64,000 bases of DNA from Marsupella aquatica (taxonomy: Eukaryota > Marchantiophyta), in NCBI GenBank assembly GCA_973895155.1, contig OZ316894.1, forward strand, positions 13,516,001 through 13,580,000. Reading direction: 5' to 3'. Below, piece by piece: positions 23,130 to 34,767 of the stretch. The notes beneath the pieces were generated by a model, which was not told the DNA's origin, did not search any database, and saw only the letters and a program-made list of their open reading frames with translations. Numbering within the stretch: the first letter of the stretch is position 1; each line of letters begins with the position of its first letter. The position numbers and the translations under genes are program-made.

Positions 23130-24118
23130 TTCACTCTGAATCCGTTGATTCTGGTATCAAGAGGTTCTCCATTTAAAGTTTGAAGTGTGTCCAAATAAGC
23201 ATTATCTATCTCATTCATTCTTAATTTGCAGCAATCCAATGAGTGAGAAGCTCTCCCTGAAATAACATATACTTGGAGTCTTACACCAAAAGTGAATTGC
23301 CTTTTGAGATATTCATTGGTTTCAATTGTCTATCAAGCTTGATATTTGACCAGATAATGTGTCAATGAGCTTGTGTAATTGCATAACTTTTGGTGTAATG
23401 AAAATATTTGGCGTTTGTTTATTTTTCTTGATGTTTGCTTTTTCAGATTCAGAGCTGGAGCTGGTTTCATCGTTTAAAGTACTAGACGTTGTCCTTTTAG
23501 TGTTCTCTTCACTGCTGTTGTCACTCCCCTCGTCTGATGTGGTTTCTAATTCAGAATTAAGTTTCTTTTTTCTTTTTCTACTTAATATATTTCTTGAGCT
23601 CCTTTTTCACTCTCTTCTTTCCAGACACTCCTGAATCGATATATTTCCGTGCTGCAGCTAAAGCTTCTCCATATGTGGTTCCACCTTCTCTTCTGACTCA
23701 CATATCTTGCAATTCTAGATGGCAGTCCATTTATGAACCAATCTCGGACTGTGGATTTTGAAGTAGTTGGGTTGTATTTGTCAACTAACTCTTCTACCTT
23801 ATCTGCATATTTTTGAACAGATCCATACTTGTTCATTTTTAAATAAGAAAGTTTTGTGAAGGCTCTTGCTGCTGCCCCATCTTCTTTGTATTTCTCTAAA
23901 AAAAGCAGCTTTTGTCTTTGTCCAGTCATTTTTATCTAAAAATTGATGATGCCACTTTTGTGCTCCTTTCTTCATAAGTCCTCCAAAAATTCTTGCCTTC
24001 TCAGCGCTTGGCTATGTCCATTTGAAATTGCAGTAGCTTCAAACTCCTTCAAGTAGGTCTATGCATCCTCTTTAGATGTCCCCATGAACTTATCATAGCG
24101 GATATTGTTCCAAGCCAT
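23130..24118 (-). pseudogene. gag: Gag remnant of another LTR retrotransposon
   Basis: Reading from 24118 on the minus strand: MAWNNIRYDKFMGTSKEDA, a stop, TYLKEFEATAISNG, then after frame changes KAAFLEKYKEDGAAARAFTKL, KYADKVEELVDKYNPTT, DWFINGLPSRIARYV and YGEALAAARKYIDSG. This is the usual Retrotrans_gag fold order. An acidic, Ser-rich linker and MNEIDNAYLDTLQTLNGEPL follow. Several stops and frameshifts make it a pseudogene. Copia-2 inserted just downstream of it. Confidence 0.75.
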
Positions 24119-24479
24119 CTTAGTGGGTAACGAATCTCAGTGAGTAAATTACATGTGGAACAATGTTTCTATATTCCATACCCCCAAACCCAGAGGAATG
24201 GTCACTTATCATCACATATGTGCCGCGGTCTCGTTCAATCGTTGGGGAAAAGTCTGATATTCTGGTTGTGTCCCAACCTGAAGATGATGAGGACCAAGTT
24301 TGAGGGGTCTGTGTTTGTGGATATACAGTTACACGGATATATAGTTAGATTTGATCATATGAAGATTTCTCTTCTCGATATAATGGAGAAATATGTGCTT
24401 CTCAATTATCAATAAACTTATGTTTTGTAAGTATATCATTTTCAAATGTTGTTTTTCTATATCTCCCCATCCCTACCCC

Positions 24480-25080
24480 ACACTCACCACACCTTTTGGT
24501 AGACTTTATGCAAAGAAAACTCATGTTGCTTGTAGTCCTCCATCCTCCGTGCTTTCCTAATCCCCCTAGCCTTTCTCCTTATTACTTGTACCCGCCTCCC
24601 TCCTCCTTTCTTTCCTTGTTTGTCCCTCTTATTAAACCCTCCTTCCTCTCCTTGTCCCAACCCCTTTCTATTTCAACCCTATACTTTCCTTACTTTCCAG
24701 CCCTGTCCCCCACTCTTACCTATAGAACCTAGCTTCTCTGCTCCCTCCTAAACCTATATACCCTTAAACCTCCCTCATTCCCTTGTCCCTCTCTAAACCA
24801 ATACCCTCCCTCCTTTCCTTTTTTTGGTTTTTTTGTTTGGGAATTTTGCATTTATTCCACGTAAACCCCACGGATGGGGGGACCAGTAGGCCAAACGGCA
24901 TCATAAAACCCCAATGCCCAAGGAGGCAAAAACAAGAAAGAGTCTCTCATCAAGGGTCACCAGATCTCTCAAGGATGGGGAAGCCATTCTTTGAGTGGTC
25001 CATGCAACAAGTAACCTCTAGCCCTCCCTCCTTTCCTTGTCCCTCTCTAAATCAATATCCTCCCTAAAACGGGGTATTTA
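24480..25080. repeat. Pyrimidine-rich tract split by a LINE tail
   Basis: Long C/T-rich stretch (CCCTCCCTCCTTTCC-type words) on the plus strand. The open frames in it are compositional. Confidence 0.7.
24821..25021 (-). mobile_element. 5'-truncated LINE tail with 17-bp target duplication
   Basis: About 200 bp starting with a T-rich run (the poly-A tail read in reverse), then TTTATTCCACGTAAACCCCACGG. This sequence is shared with the LINE 3' ends at about 60.04 and 60.48 kb. It is flanked by perfect 17-bp copies of CCCTCCCTCCTTTCCTT (24804-24820 and 25022-25038). Truncation plus a long duplication is the signature of target-primed reverse transcription. Confidence 0.88.
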
Positions 25081-25254
25081 CAAACGATAGGAACCAGGAA
25101 ACAGTAACAGCAAACAGTTACTGTTACCAGGAGAAATGAAAAAAAACATGTGATTGAGCTCCATTATTTGGTCAAAAAGTTTTTAAAAACACCATCAATA
25201 AACCCCATTTTCAGTTGTTTTCAATAACACCATCCAATTGTGAAGGAAAGTAAG

Positions 25255-25568
25255 GGCCATTAGAAAAAAGGCGTTGCCAAAATTTCTGAAGATTACCAGC
25301 GCCCAGCGCTAGTATGCTGGCAGGGAAGGGCAAATTTTAGGTATTCCTAAAATAATGAAAAAGATGGAGATTCTACGTACCATCAATCGAGAAGAGAACA
25401 AGAAACTTAATGGCCATTACAACAAAGGCGTTGCCAAAATTTGCAAAGATTAGCAGCGCCTAGTGCTAGTATGCCGGAAGGGAAGGGGGAATTTCAGGGC
25501 AAAAGATAGAGATTGTACGTGACATCAATCGAGAAGTGAACAGGAAACTCAATTTCAAGCATTTCCAA
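25255..25568. repeat. 157-bp tandem duplication carrying a palindrome
   Basis: Two units start with GGCCATT at 25255 and 25412, share AAAGGCGTTGCCAAAATTT and CATCAATCGAGAAG, and each contains an AGCGC...GCTAG palindrome (25298 and 25455). A third, weaker copy of the palindrome lies at 25603. Confidence 0.8.
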
Positions 25569-25789
25569 CCAAGAGTGGCCACGATAGACGTTGAATATTT
25601 GCAGCGATGGGCGCTACCTTAAATGTCGGACTCCTAGAAATCAATAGTTGCAACATACAATTCAACATCTGCACCTAAACACGGAACACAATGAACATAA
25701 GCAGCGCTCGGCGCTAGCTCAAATCTTGGAATCAACGAATGACCATGAAAGAACAAGAGAGCCGATCCAAAACTGCAATCTTTACTTCC

Positions 25790-26330
25790 AAAATGGGTCA
25801 AAACATATAACCGGTATTACACCAACCGCAGATCATCCCCAAATCAACCCACGACATAACATGAACATAAGCAGCACTTGGCGCTAGCTTAAATCTAGCT
25901 CTCTAAAAAGGAAATCATCACCAACACACTAAAACTGGACCTTCTATCACTGAAAGCACCTCCGGCCCAAGCACCAGAATCCCTGTGATTTCCAGTCGTC
26001 GTCGAAGCCCGCCGAAGCCCGCCCTGGCCGGTCTATGCTTTTTCTTGACCTGAGCCACACATAACTGGGACGCTGATCCAAAATGGGCCTAAAGATGTAG
26101 TCGGAAATACACGAACTCCAAATCAACCATAGAAGAAATCCCACGGTCCAAGACGGACAAAAGCAGCGCTCGGCGCTAGCTTAAATGGCGATTAAGGAAT
26201 AACAAATCGTATGCAAGCCTATGGCCACTGAAGCTTGTGTCACTCAAACCACCTCCGTCCAGAACAACTTTAGCTCTGCAATTGGCAGTCATCGTCGATG
26301 CCCGCCCTAGCCCGTCTATGGTTTTGCTTG
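25790..26330. repeat. Approximate 290-bp direct repeat
   Basis: Blocks around 25790-25895 and 26080-26190 (CCAAAATGGG ... CCAAATCAACC ... GGCGCTAGCTTAAAT), and around 25930-26060 and 26215-26350 (CACCTCCG ... AGTCRTCGTCGA ... GCCCGCCCT ... GTCTATG), repeat in the same order. They read as two diverged units of about 290 bp, likely the subterminal repeats of the proposed element. Confidence 0.65.
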
Positions 26331-26334
26331 AACC

Positions 26335-26740
26335 CTAGACCCCTGAGCCGCACATAAGACGACAAGGGGCGCCAAACTCTGCATACTGATTCCCGGGGTC
26401 TGGAACATTTGTATCAAGGAAGTCAACACGTCCCATTCGCTCTTGCACTCGTCGCTCAATAGGCTGAATACCATCAGCAGGGTATGACTTCATGAAACAA
26501 AAACCGATCAGCAACTGCGCGCAAAGTGTCTCGGTCGTCAGTCCAAGGTATGTTTCTCTCCCCAAGACTAATCGCCTCATCATAAGGAAGCGCAAAACGA
26601 TTCCGGAAAGTCGAGGTCTCGGTGGAAGTGTCACCGTGAACGGACTCGAAGGAGCTAAAGTGACTCTCCTCCGATCGAACTCTGGAAGGAGCACAGAAGG
26701 CAAGCATTTCCTCCAAAGACATGAGTTCCTTCTTCTCCAT
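26335..26740 (-). pseudogene. Small gene remnant of the palindrome block, unknown function
   Basis: Starts at the ATG at 26740 (MEKKELMSLEEMLAFC), then FRNRFALPYDEAISLGERN and IPWTDDRDTLRAVADRF. Near 26490-26500 the protein-like sequence moves to another frame and continues as PIERRVQERMGRVDFLDTN and ends at 26335. A frameshift or an unrecognised intron would explain this. I know no family for it. Its position among the palindromes places it with the genes to its right. Confidence 0.45.
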
Positions 26741-27880
26741 CTAGTGGGAACTGTTAAACAAAATCAAGGCTAATGACAAGACCGGTGTTGTTGAAATGAC
26801 CCAACTTTGAGAGAGGTTGTGCCTGAAATGACTCGCAAGAGTGACCTAATGGAGAGTTTAGGGTCGGAGATCAGCAAAAACGTAACACAACAAGGTTCAA
26901 CGGAAAAAGGACCATTGAGAAAGACCTACCACAACCTCGGGGGTCTCACTATATGGGGACCTCCCCATCGCCTGCAACGTTTTTAGGCCTCGGACCCCCT
27001 AAAATGTAAGAAAAAAAATATTTTTTAACCCCTATAAAGTTGGAATATTCTTGGAATATTCTAAAAATTGGATTAAAAAGACCCTAATGTTCTTATAAGT
27101 CTCAAAATTGAATTTAAAAGATCCTATTGTTCTTCTACAAAAATTCTTAAGTCTTCCCTTAGAACCAATAAAATGACCCTATCCTTCGTCGCACGTGATA
27201 TGCCATTTTTGTGGAAGTGAAACCCCCGAGACCACAACATGTGAGAAAGAGACGATTGTTTTTGGTAACGACAAAATATGCGGGGCCATGGAACGGACAA
27301 AAGATTCAAAATTCATAATTAGAAAAGTAGACATTTGGGGAGCGCCCGACGCTAGTAAGGGAAATGAGGAATTTAATACATTTTATTATCAATGTAATGT
27401 AAACCAATCATAACTGGGATAATAAATACATGTATTTTGATAATAGCGCCCGACACTGGTAAAATCTTAGCCTCAAAAATGCTTCATGAATCGGATGATT
27501 CCGATTTGGAGCTCTATGACCTCTCGGTCAAGACCGCCTCGTCATCTACATACTTGCTCCTACAAATGTTGTCTACATAAGGATTTTGGACAAATTTTCT
27601 ATCAACTCCTCTCCGTAGCCGAAGACCTTTGTTTTCCCAAAAAAGAGTCCTCTGATTATCTTCCATTCTTGCAGCGTTCTCAGCATAAGAGGGTAAAACG
27701 AAAGGTTTCTCCAGAGTGACAATTTCAAAATGAGCTACTTTTCTTTTGAGTTTGAAGCGCCTTCTCGTATTCCATTCGGACCTGGGTGAGAACAGAAGTT
27801 CATCAACCGATTGTATGAATGGATAGCACAAAAGCATTAAGGAACTGGAAAGGAGAAAGAAGCTTACGAGTTTAAGAACA
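26741..27880. other. Intergenic, AT-rich, with two palindromes
   Basis: Contains type-2 palindromes at 27341 and 27445, and a direct doublet TTGGAATATTC near 27050. I see no convincing gene; the minus open frame at 27514-27999 overlaps the end of the next gene in another frame. Confidence 0.5.
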
Positions 27881-28660
27881 TTACTCGGAAGAGTCATCGC
27901 TGTCACTTTGGCCAGCGGATTGTTCTTGACCCTTCCCCTCAGGTGTGCCATCCTCATCTTTGTCTGCTGTTGCACCACTTGACTCATCGTCAGAGTCAAA
28001 ATTCAGTACAAAACGGAGCTTGTCTCTCCTTTTCTTTTCGAGTGGTTGAATTGGGGGAGGCAAGGTTTCGACTTCCTTTGGAGAAAGTAGATCTAAAAAC
28101 ACCTTGGAACCAGTTTCAACAAAATCTTTCCTATTCTCCACTCCAATTACAAACCTCCCAGAATAGTCTCTAGCTACAAAAGAGCTACTCGACCCCACTA
28201 TCCAATCCATGAAAATATCCCTAGGCCAAGTAATGAGCTCAATCACAGATTGCATGAATCCAACCGACAAACGGGCATTCCCAGCAAATTCCATCTCAGG
28301 TGTTGGATCGACTTTGAGAGAGGGAAGTCCAATTAAATTTGTTATGGAGGGATCTTCCATGACAGACAGAGGTCTAAACCTCGAGTCTTTTGGCACCTTC
28401 CCTTTTTCAGACACTCAACAAAAGACGTCCAGCCTGAGCATGAAGATCTGAAATATAACCCAAGAATGGTATGTCAATGGATGCATTCATAAACATTCTT
28501 TGAACTGCAAACCAGATGTCACGATGAGAAAAATTTACCTGTTGGTCAGTCTTTGGCGCGTACATTGGAACTGTGGGGTAATTGTAACGTGCGAGCAAAC
28601 AGTAGAATTTTTGCTCGCACGGGCAAGATGTCACCTTGTATTGGGGCCCAAAAACGGTCT
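27881..28660 (-). CDS. Acidic-tailed gene of the palindrome block, unknown function
   Basis: Two coding pieces on the minus strand. The upstream piece (to about 28418) reads VFGPQYKVTSCPCEQKFYC, YNYPTVPMYAPKTDQQ and AVQRMFMNASIDIPFLGY. The downstream piece (28414-27881) reads KDSRFRPLSVMEDP, WPRDIFMDWIVGSSSSFVARD, FVIGVENRKDFVETGSK and ends with an acidic Ser-rich tail (DSDDESSG ... SDSDDSSE). The pieces are in different frames, so an intron lies between them; GGTAAAT near 28540 and TTTCAG near 28450 are possible splice signals, but I could not find an in-frame junction. No known domain. Confidence 0.5.
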
Positions 28661-29330
28661 GGAATATTCCTCGCTAGCATGGAGACCCTGTTCGATCAAT
28701 AAATATAGACGGCTACCCATGGACGGTTCTAGTCCCGTGAACGCAATAGATCAAAATGACATATCTTCAGGCCAGCGAAATCGCTAGTCTAATGATGCCA
28801 ACACATTGAGCCACTCATACGAGGTACGGTCTCCACGTACAGGCTTCCACATGTGAAAATTCCCACCCGAGGAAGAGTAATAACAACAAAGTACTGCGCG
28901 ATTCCCGCGTGAAAAGAATCAACGTGTCATTACTGCCGAGGAAAGGAGGATTAAGGCCGTTTGGACACTAATTAAGTCACTTTCAAGTGAATGGGACACT
29001 TACTGTTCGAACCAGACTCGAATCCAAGGCGTCGAACCATCCACTTAAACAAATCCGCTAGCCCAAAAACCACCAGTCTTCCAAATCATTCTCCCGATCA
29101 CTTCCACCGCGTCCGACTTGATCTCTTTCATTCGGAACTGCTATCAGTGTTCCAAGTTCTCAACACTCTCCAGATCTAGTTCAGGTAAGCGCGGGTCTAT
29201 GCTCTGAGCTGTTTTAAGGGAAGAACTCTCCGACAAGGCATGATATTCATCGTATTTCATCGTGAATACTGTTTCCATTTGTTGAATCCTGTTATATTTA
29301 ATCACTGTTTGGTTTCGTAAGTGCAGAGAA
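28661..29330. other. Intergenic with one palindrome
   Basis: Contains the type-1 palindrome AGCGAAATCGCTAG at 28774-28787 and a half-site TCGCTAGC at 28671-28678. It probably holds the 5' regions of the two neighbouring, divergent genes. Confidence 0.5.
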
Positions 29331-29759
29331 ATGTCTGGTGTTCCAAGCAATCCTCCTCAGGGGAAATGGTGACTTGAGATCCATCGTTACAACCCGGCGA
29401 CAGATGGCCCGCTTGAAGATGACTCTCCTCCGAAGCAGAAACCCGATGCAAAGACTATGAAGGTCTCCGCCGACAGCAGTGTCCCAACCGAACTCGGTCA
29501 ATCTGTTGGATCGTCATCATCATTGAGGAGAACACCTACTCCTCCAAAGTTAATTCCAGCAGCAAAGTCTCCACCAAAGCCAAAGGTGGATACCACACAG
29601 CGCGAGGTTGTATCGAAGAGGAAGAGGCTCGCAGAAGAGGAGCAGTATTGGATTGAGAGGGAGATCTATGACTACTGGACTGAGGAACGCCTCGCCTCTT
29701 CAGATTACGATTCTGAGTCAGACACTGACTCCGATGCATGGAAGGCGTCCAGCCCCTGA
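29331..29759 (+). pseudogene. Small acidic gene of the palindrome block
   Basis: From the ATG at 29331 (MSGVPSNPPQGKW) the frame has one TGA at 29370-29372, continues LEIHRYNPATDGPLEDDSPP, and is then open to 29759: a Ser/Pro/Lys-rich middle, a KRKRLAEEEQYWIEREIYDY segment likely to be helical, and an acidic end (DYDSESDTDSDAW). It is about 142 codons in all. Translation could also start at the Met at 29457. TGA may derive from CGA. No known domain; the short acidic form suggests an accessory protein. Confidence 0.5.
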
Positions 29760-30379
29760 GGGTAGAGTCAGGTTGTGGATTTACTGAAATTTTTGTAGTT
29801 ACAAGCGAACCACATGTCCTGATGTACTTTCAATATGTATGAGAAGTAAAGTTTGGGCGGTCCTTTCATTTCTATGTGTTTCTCTGGAATGCCATTTTGT
29901 ACATAGTACTTTTATTTTGAAGTCACTGTTGGACCCTTCCCAGACTAGCGATATCGCTAGTATAGAACTGTGTTCATCTTCGATAATCAATTCGATCGAG
30001 TATTACCACAACAACTTCAGGGAAAACTCCCCCTAAACCCTAAACATCCTGTCACATCCTGTCCTAAATTCCGTTGATCAGACTAGCGATCTCGCTAGCC
30101 AAAAACTGGCGTCGTTTTAATGATCAAACCATGAACTCTATAGAAACTTGTCGATAGGTTAACACGTCTGAAAGTAGGATGTTTCTGTCAGGATGCAGCA
30201 GACTTCCTAAGACTAGAGAGATCGCTAACCTTAAACAGCAAATGCAAACACCATAAAAGTTACCATTATGGACCTCGCTAACATTATGATTCACTCGGTG
30301 AAAACAGATTGATATTTGTGAAACCACAAACTCGAGTAATCCATCCCACCACCCTATAATTAGCATCTCCAATAAACGA
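29760..30379. other. Convergent intergenic region with three palindromes
   Basis: Lies between the 3' ends of the small acidic gene and the transposase gene. It holds type-1 palindromes at 29945, 30083 and 30213 and two telomere-like CCCTAAA units at 30031. Confidence 0.7.
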
Positions 30380-33300
30380 CTAGTCCCCTATCTGTAACGG
30401 AATTAAACTCCTCACTTCCCCAACAGTCAGAATTGGCTGTTTGACAAGGTCATCCTTCTCTAGGTTGAGTGAAAACTTGTTTAAATACACCCACAGCAGA
30501 TGTTTACAAGACATGTATGGTTTCCCTCGTGTATGCCTCTTATAAAAGTCTTCACAAGAACACGAAGGGAAACAACAGATTTGCACCCAATATGTGTGCG
30601 GAACTTGTGAATCAGTCTCGTGAGTGGTGATCAAGTATCTCCAACCCCATCCATTTCCGGTAGTTACCTTCTCATTTCCGACAACTCTCATGTATTCTTG
30701 TGTAGCGGAAATGATGCGCTTGAGCAACTCTGGAGTATTGCTGAAACGCTGTCTTGCACCCTTACCATTTTGGGTTTTCAACTGACGGTCCACATTAGTT
30801 AGATCAATTCGTTCGGGGAATGAGTTAACATCAATTCGTAGGTTGACCCGATTGGGGGACGGGAACTCTCCAACTTGATTTGCATCCACATAGGAGAGTC
30901 CACTGATCTGGAATCCTAATCCCAGCAGAAACTCTATCTCGGGATGGGAGAGGCAAGTCCCACGCTGAACCTTGAGCGACTCGGGTGGGGGGGGTAGTTG
31001 AGCTAGAGTTTTGCATCCTCGGCTCTTGTGACACTTATTATTAGGACATAAGTACAACAACTGGCGATGTGGAGACGATAATCGCAACCCATGAATGGCG
31101 ACTCCAACAATTCCCCCTTGCGCGGACTTACATCCAGTCTCCTTGATGAGATTTCTACATTCATCTCTTCCAAAAACGCTTTAGTCAACCGACCCGTTGC
31201 AAACAGGTCCAGCACCTCTACCGCTCCGCCTGAGATGCCAGGTCCCATAAGGAACATCAACCTCTCGGATGGAAGGGATCCTTTGGAGGGCATCCCGATG
31301 GTCATCCCCGACATCACACGGAGGTTGAGTCCCCATCTTCACGGTATCATTGACATTACGACTTGCATCATCACCATCATCATCTAAAATATGGATAACT
31401 CCAGCAGAACAACCTCCGACAGGTGTTGCCGAAGTTGTATTATTTGCTACTTCTGGGTCCGCAGAAGTCTCCGAAACATTGACGAAGCGAAATTCAGGAT
31501 AGAGATTACGCCTTTTTAGTCCTGAAGGAGAAGCTGTTGTGCGTGACACCTTGTCATGTCTGTGGGAGTCATTCTCGTGGATTACAGCTGAAGCTTTCCC
31601 TTTCCTCTTCGTGGATGTTGTTCGGAGATCGCCATGTAATGGAACTGTTCTATAGAATTCATACTTAGCTGAAGACTCAAGCAAAAGATTTGCTGCCTTT
31701 TCGTAAGCATCCATGGATCCCATAGCATCGGCGTTCCTATATGCTAATTCAAAAATGGTCGGCCCCTAGCCTCTGTGAACACCTTCACTGTAGGCAGTAA
31801 AAGCAGCAATTTGCCCCGCAGCACGATTCTGGTCCACCTCACATGCTTCAATCAATCCCACTAGTTTCTTCATTTGGCAGGATCTCATGGATGCATGGAC
31901 TGATTCCGCTCCAGTACAATTTGGCATCAAGGCTGACTCCATTGCGGTTTGCGTCTGCAAAAAAGTAGTCCACAGTCAGACCTGATATGCTAGCGAGGTC
32001 GCTAGCAAAAACAATGATGTCAAAGAGAAATGAAATTGGACACTTACAACGTGGATGAAGTTCCCCCACTGCCTCCACCTCACGACCCACCAAGATAACC
32101 ATCCTTGGAGAGACTTCAATTTCCCAGCATAGCAGTTTCCTTCCTTCCACCAACGATGGATTTCGTCAGCAACACGGTAGGCCTGAACATATGTTGGTGC
32201 TGTTCTCAGCCTTTCCCACAGTTTATAGTGCTCTCGATGGCGATCTTCCCAAATACCCTCCAATGTGTGACGACGAAGAGATTGAGCAAAGTGAAAGGCG
32301 TCACTGTGCTCCTTCTGTGGGTGACGGACACCTCCAAAAAAAACATTTCGAATGGCGATCCATCCAGCCTCGGCATTATCGGCAATAAATCCTCCAATGA
32401 GTGGGTCATGCACATCATGATCAGAGGCAACTTCAATCATATATCTCCATGCGGTTTCAAGAGATAAGGAGTCCTCCGCACGGAGCTCACAAGTGAAGAT
32501 GGTACAAAGGGACCTGTAATTATGGTCGTACACATGGGCGCTGAAAGTCAGCCACCCAGTGCTTATTCTCCGCATTACATCAGAACTGACCCATGCTCCT
32601 TCCAGCTCACCTCCACTCTTCATCTGCCTGAGAATATCGACACCAGAACCTGGGCCATTTGTACTCATTTTGAAGACATGAGCCCTATCGGTCTTGCTCC
32701 CCTGCCCAGGGAAAAGGTACCTCTGAATGTAAGGAAAATTATTCCGTGCTTGCATCTCACGAAGAGAATCCAACTCACCTTTTTTTGGGTTATCCATTTT
32801 CACGCTCCGGAATATGTCCTGGAATTTCTCAACAGTGGACACAACCTTCATCGATTCCCAAATCTCTCTCTCTTCTTCTTTTGATAGTTCTGAAGAAGAC
32901 TCTGGATGCAAAAGAGAAACCAGGTTTCCTATAGACTTGTTAAGAACACGCCCTGGCGTACACACGGGATTCGCTTTATGAACACCAGAAACTATCTCCT
33001 CCGCCTGCTTTTTTGCCAATCGAGATTTCCCCTTCCAAACAACGTGGTCATGGAAACCCATGTGAACAGCCAATCGAGACATATGTTTCGCAACATTTGA
33101 CTCAAGAGACGGCTTAGGATAGACGTACAAAAGCTTAGCCAGACATTCACGGATGCAGAGAGGCCTCTCCTCACAGAATCCGCACACCAACCCTCCTTCC
33201 TCCACAAGCTCACCAAGATGAAACGGCTCAGTAAATTGTCCCTTTCCTCGGAAAGAAGAGTCATTTTTTGAACCGGTGTGCTTCAACTTTCTACAGACCA

Positions 33301-34093
33301 GATTTTGGCATTCAAGTACACTGGCACATCTGACTTTTGACACAGACCAATGATTGCGTGGTTTGAGATTAGCTGAAGTTGTGAGAAGTGTTGTCCATGG
33401 ATAGCCGTCATTATCCCTATCCATGTCCTGAAGACCATATCCTCGACAAAATTGATCTTCCACCGGAGGAAGCTCAAAAACGCAGTTTCCGTTGTATGAA
33501 GTGGGCAAAGTCTGCACTTGAATCTCCTTCCAATCGTTTCCCCTGCAGAAATTTGCCAACTCGCTTGACCCAGTAATATTGAGAAAGGCATCATATGCAC
33601 TAACTCGATAAAGAACTAGCTGAGATTGAAACTTGTTTTGACTCACTACTTCAAAAATGGATTTCTCATAAGACTTTGTCGACACAGAAGAGACATCCCT
33701 ACCCACACTCTCAGGGGAGATGTCAATAATTTCTGGTACTGCAGGTGACGAGCGAGTCGGGGATTCTGGATCGGAAACATTGATATGTGCAATGTCATCC
33801 TTACATGAGACTAGCTCTACATCTGAACCACACTTCAGGTCCCAAGCTCTTTCTGGCAATATTCCTGAACCATTATCCGACACCTCGTGACTCCTGGATC
33901 CATCCCGAGAGTAAAGAACGAACAACTTCCACATGAAATCATCTTTCAAAAGCCCAAACCTCGATGAGAGAAAAGACTCCTTTACAGAGATAATAGTATT
34001 CTCCGGAACATCCAGAACAACAACATCACCCGTCGTCTTTCTCTCGATCACAACCTTCGATCCCAATGAAGACATGCTGGAAGTTTTGGACAT
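30380..34093 (-). pseudogene. Mutator-like/SWIM transposase gene, two exons, two in-frame stops
   Basis: Exon 1 is 34093-32048 (682 codons) and exon 2 is 31954-30380 (524 codons), joined in phase across a 93-nt intron (GTAAGT...TTTTTTGCAG). Residues ~303-350 hold a Cys/His cluster (CGFCEERPLCIREC ... KHMSRLAVHMGFHDH). The core region has HVYDHNYRSLCTI, GFIADNAEAGWIAIRNVFFG (residues ~568-576 onward) and FHFAQSLRRH, like the D...D-x-A...F-H-x-x-Q pattern of Mutator-like DDE transposases. Near the C-terminus, CSC ... CKH (from about residue 1147) is a SWIM zinc finger. TAG at 31766-31768 and TAA at 31181-31183 break exon 2 with no frameshift. The likely role was DNA cutting and joining in the nucleus. 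A domesticated or FAR1-like gene is possible but less likely given the stops. Confidence 0.7.
31955..32047 (-). other. Intron of the transposase gene, with palindrome
   Basis: 93 nt, donor GTAAGT, acceptor TTTTTTGCAG, phase 0. The type-1 palindrome GCTAGCGACCTCGCTAGC (sense strand) lies in its middle. Confidence 0.75.
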
Positions 34094-34767
34094 TACAGTC
34101 TACAACAATCCCCAATGTGAGATACTTCGCTCTCTTCTTTCTCCAAATACACATGAGGAAACGAGCTTGTGTAGGTGTTGGACTCAACGTATTTATTTAA
34201 TAAATACCTCTTATTCCCGTTATCTGACCGTTATTTTGTCTTATATGACACTATTTGCGGAATGATAAAGCTAGCGATCTCGCTAGCTCAATGAACCAAG
34301 TAAAATTGTTCAAATCCTTACAAAACACCCTTTAGGACTTCATGTATTTAGTGGTCATTTTTTGGCTAGCGATGTCGCTAGCAAAAATATTTCCTCATAA
34401 GAGACCATTGTGACCGTTTATATCCGTTGGAATTGGTCAACGGGTACCTATATGTCAACGGTACGGTACAGTACCGGACACCTGTCTCTTTGTCATTAGA
34501 TACTTTTCTTTCAGTCGTGAGTTCGGTGGTTCGTATTTCCGGAAGTACATGTATACCTGACGGTGTCTGAAAAATGATTGCGAGAAGAGTCGTACAGAAT
34601 ATTTGTATCTCTTTTCACGACCGGGCGCAGCATTCAGGTGAAAGCAACAGACGAGGGTACGATTCTGTCTTTGATTGGAAGATCGATTCTCGGGTTTTTT
34701 ATGTTCGCAAAGCGTGTCGCCCTCGACCTTGACCTGTTCATACCCTTATCACTTCACGGACCCCCTG
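34094..34767. promoter_or_regulatory. Divergent promoter region with two palindromes
   Basis: About 0.67 kb between the starts of the transposase (minus) and ParB-like (plus) genes. It contains the 20-nt palindrome at 34269 and the 18-nt palindrome at 34365. A shared control region bound by an element protein is an inference. Confidence 0.5.

Larger units (their letters stand above)
25298..27459. repeat. Palindrome series type 2 (AGCGC-NNN-GCGCTAG)
   Basis: Eight 15-nt sites: 25298, 25455, 25603, 25703, 25873, 26165, 27341 and 27445. The commonest forms are AGCGCTCGGCGCTAG and AGCGCCCGACGCTAG. Three (25703, 25873, 26165) share longer flanks (AAGCAG before, CTTAAAT or CTCAAAT after), so they belong to larger repeat units; 25873 and 26165 are 292 bp apart. 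All lie outside the coding segments of this block. Confidence 0.85.

Noticed and set aside
24496-25067. Open frames in the C/T-rich tract
   Set aside because: Pro/Ser/Leu-rich translations follow from composition, and a LINE tail splits the tract.
30031-30045. Telomere-like CCCTAAA repeat
   Set aside because: Only two units; too short for an interstitial telomere tract.
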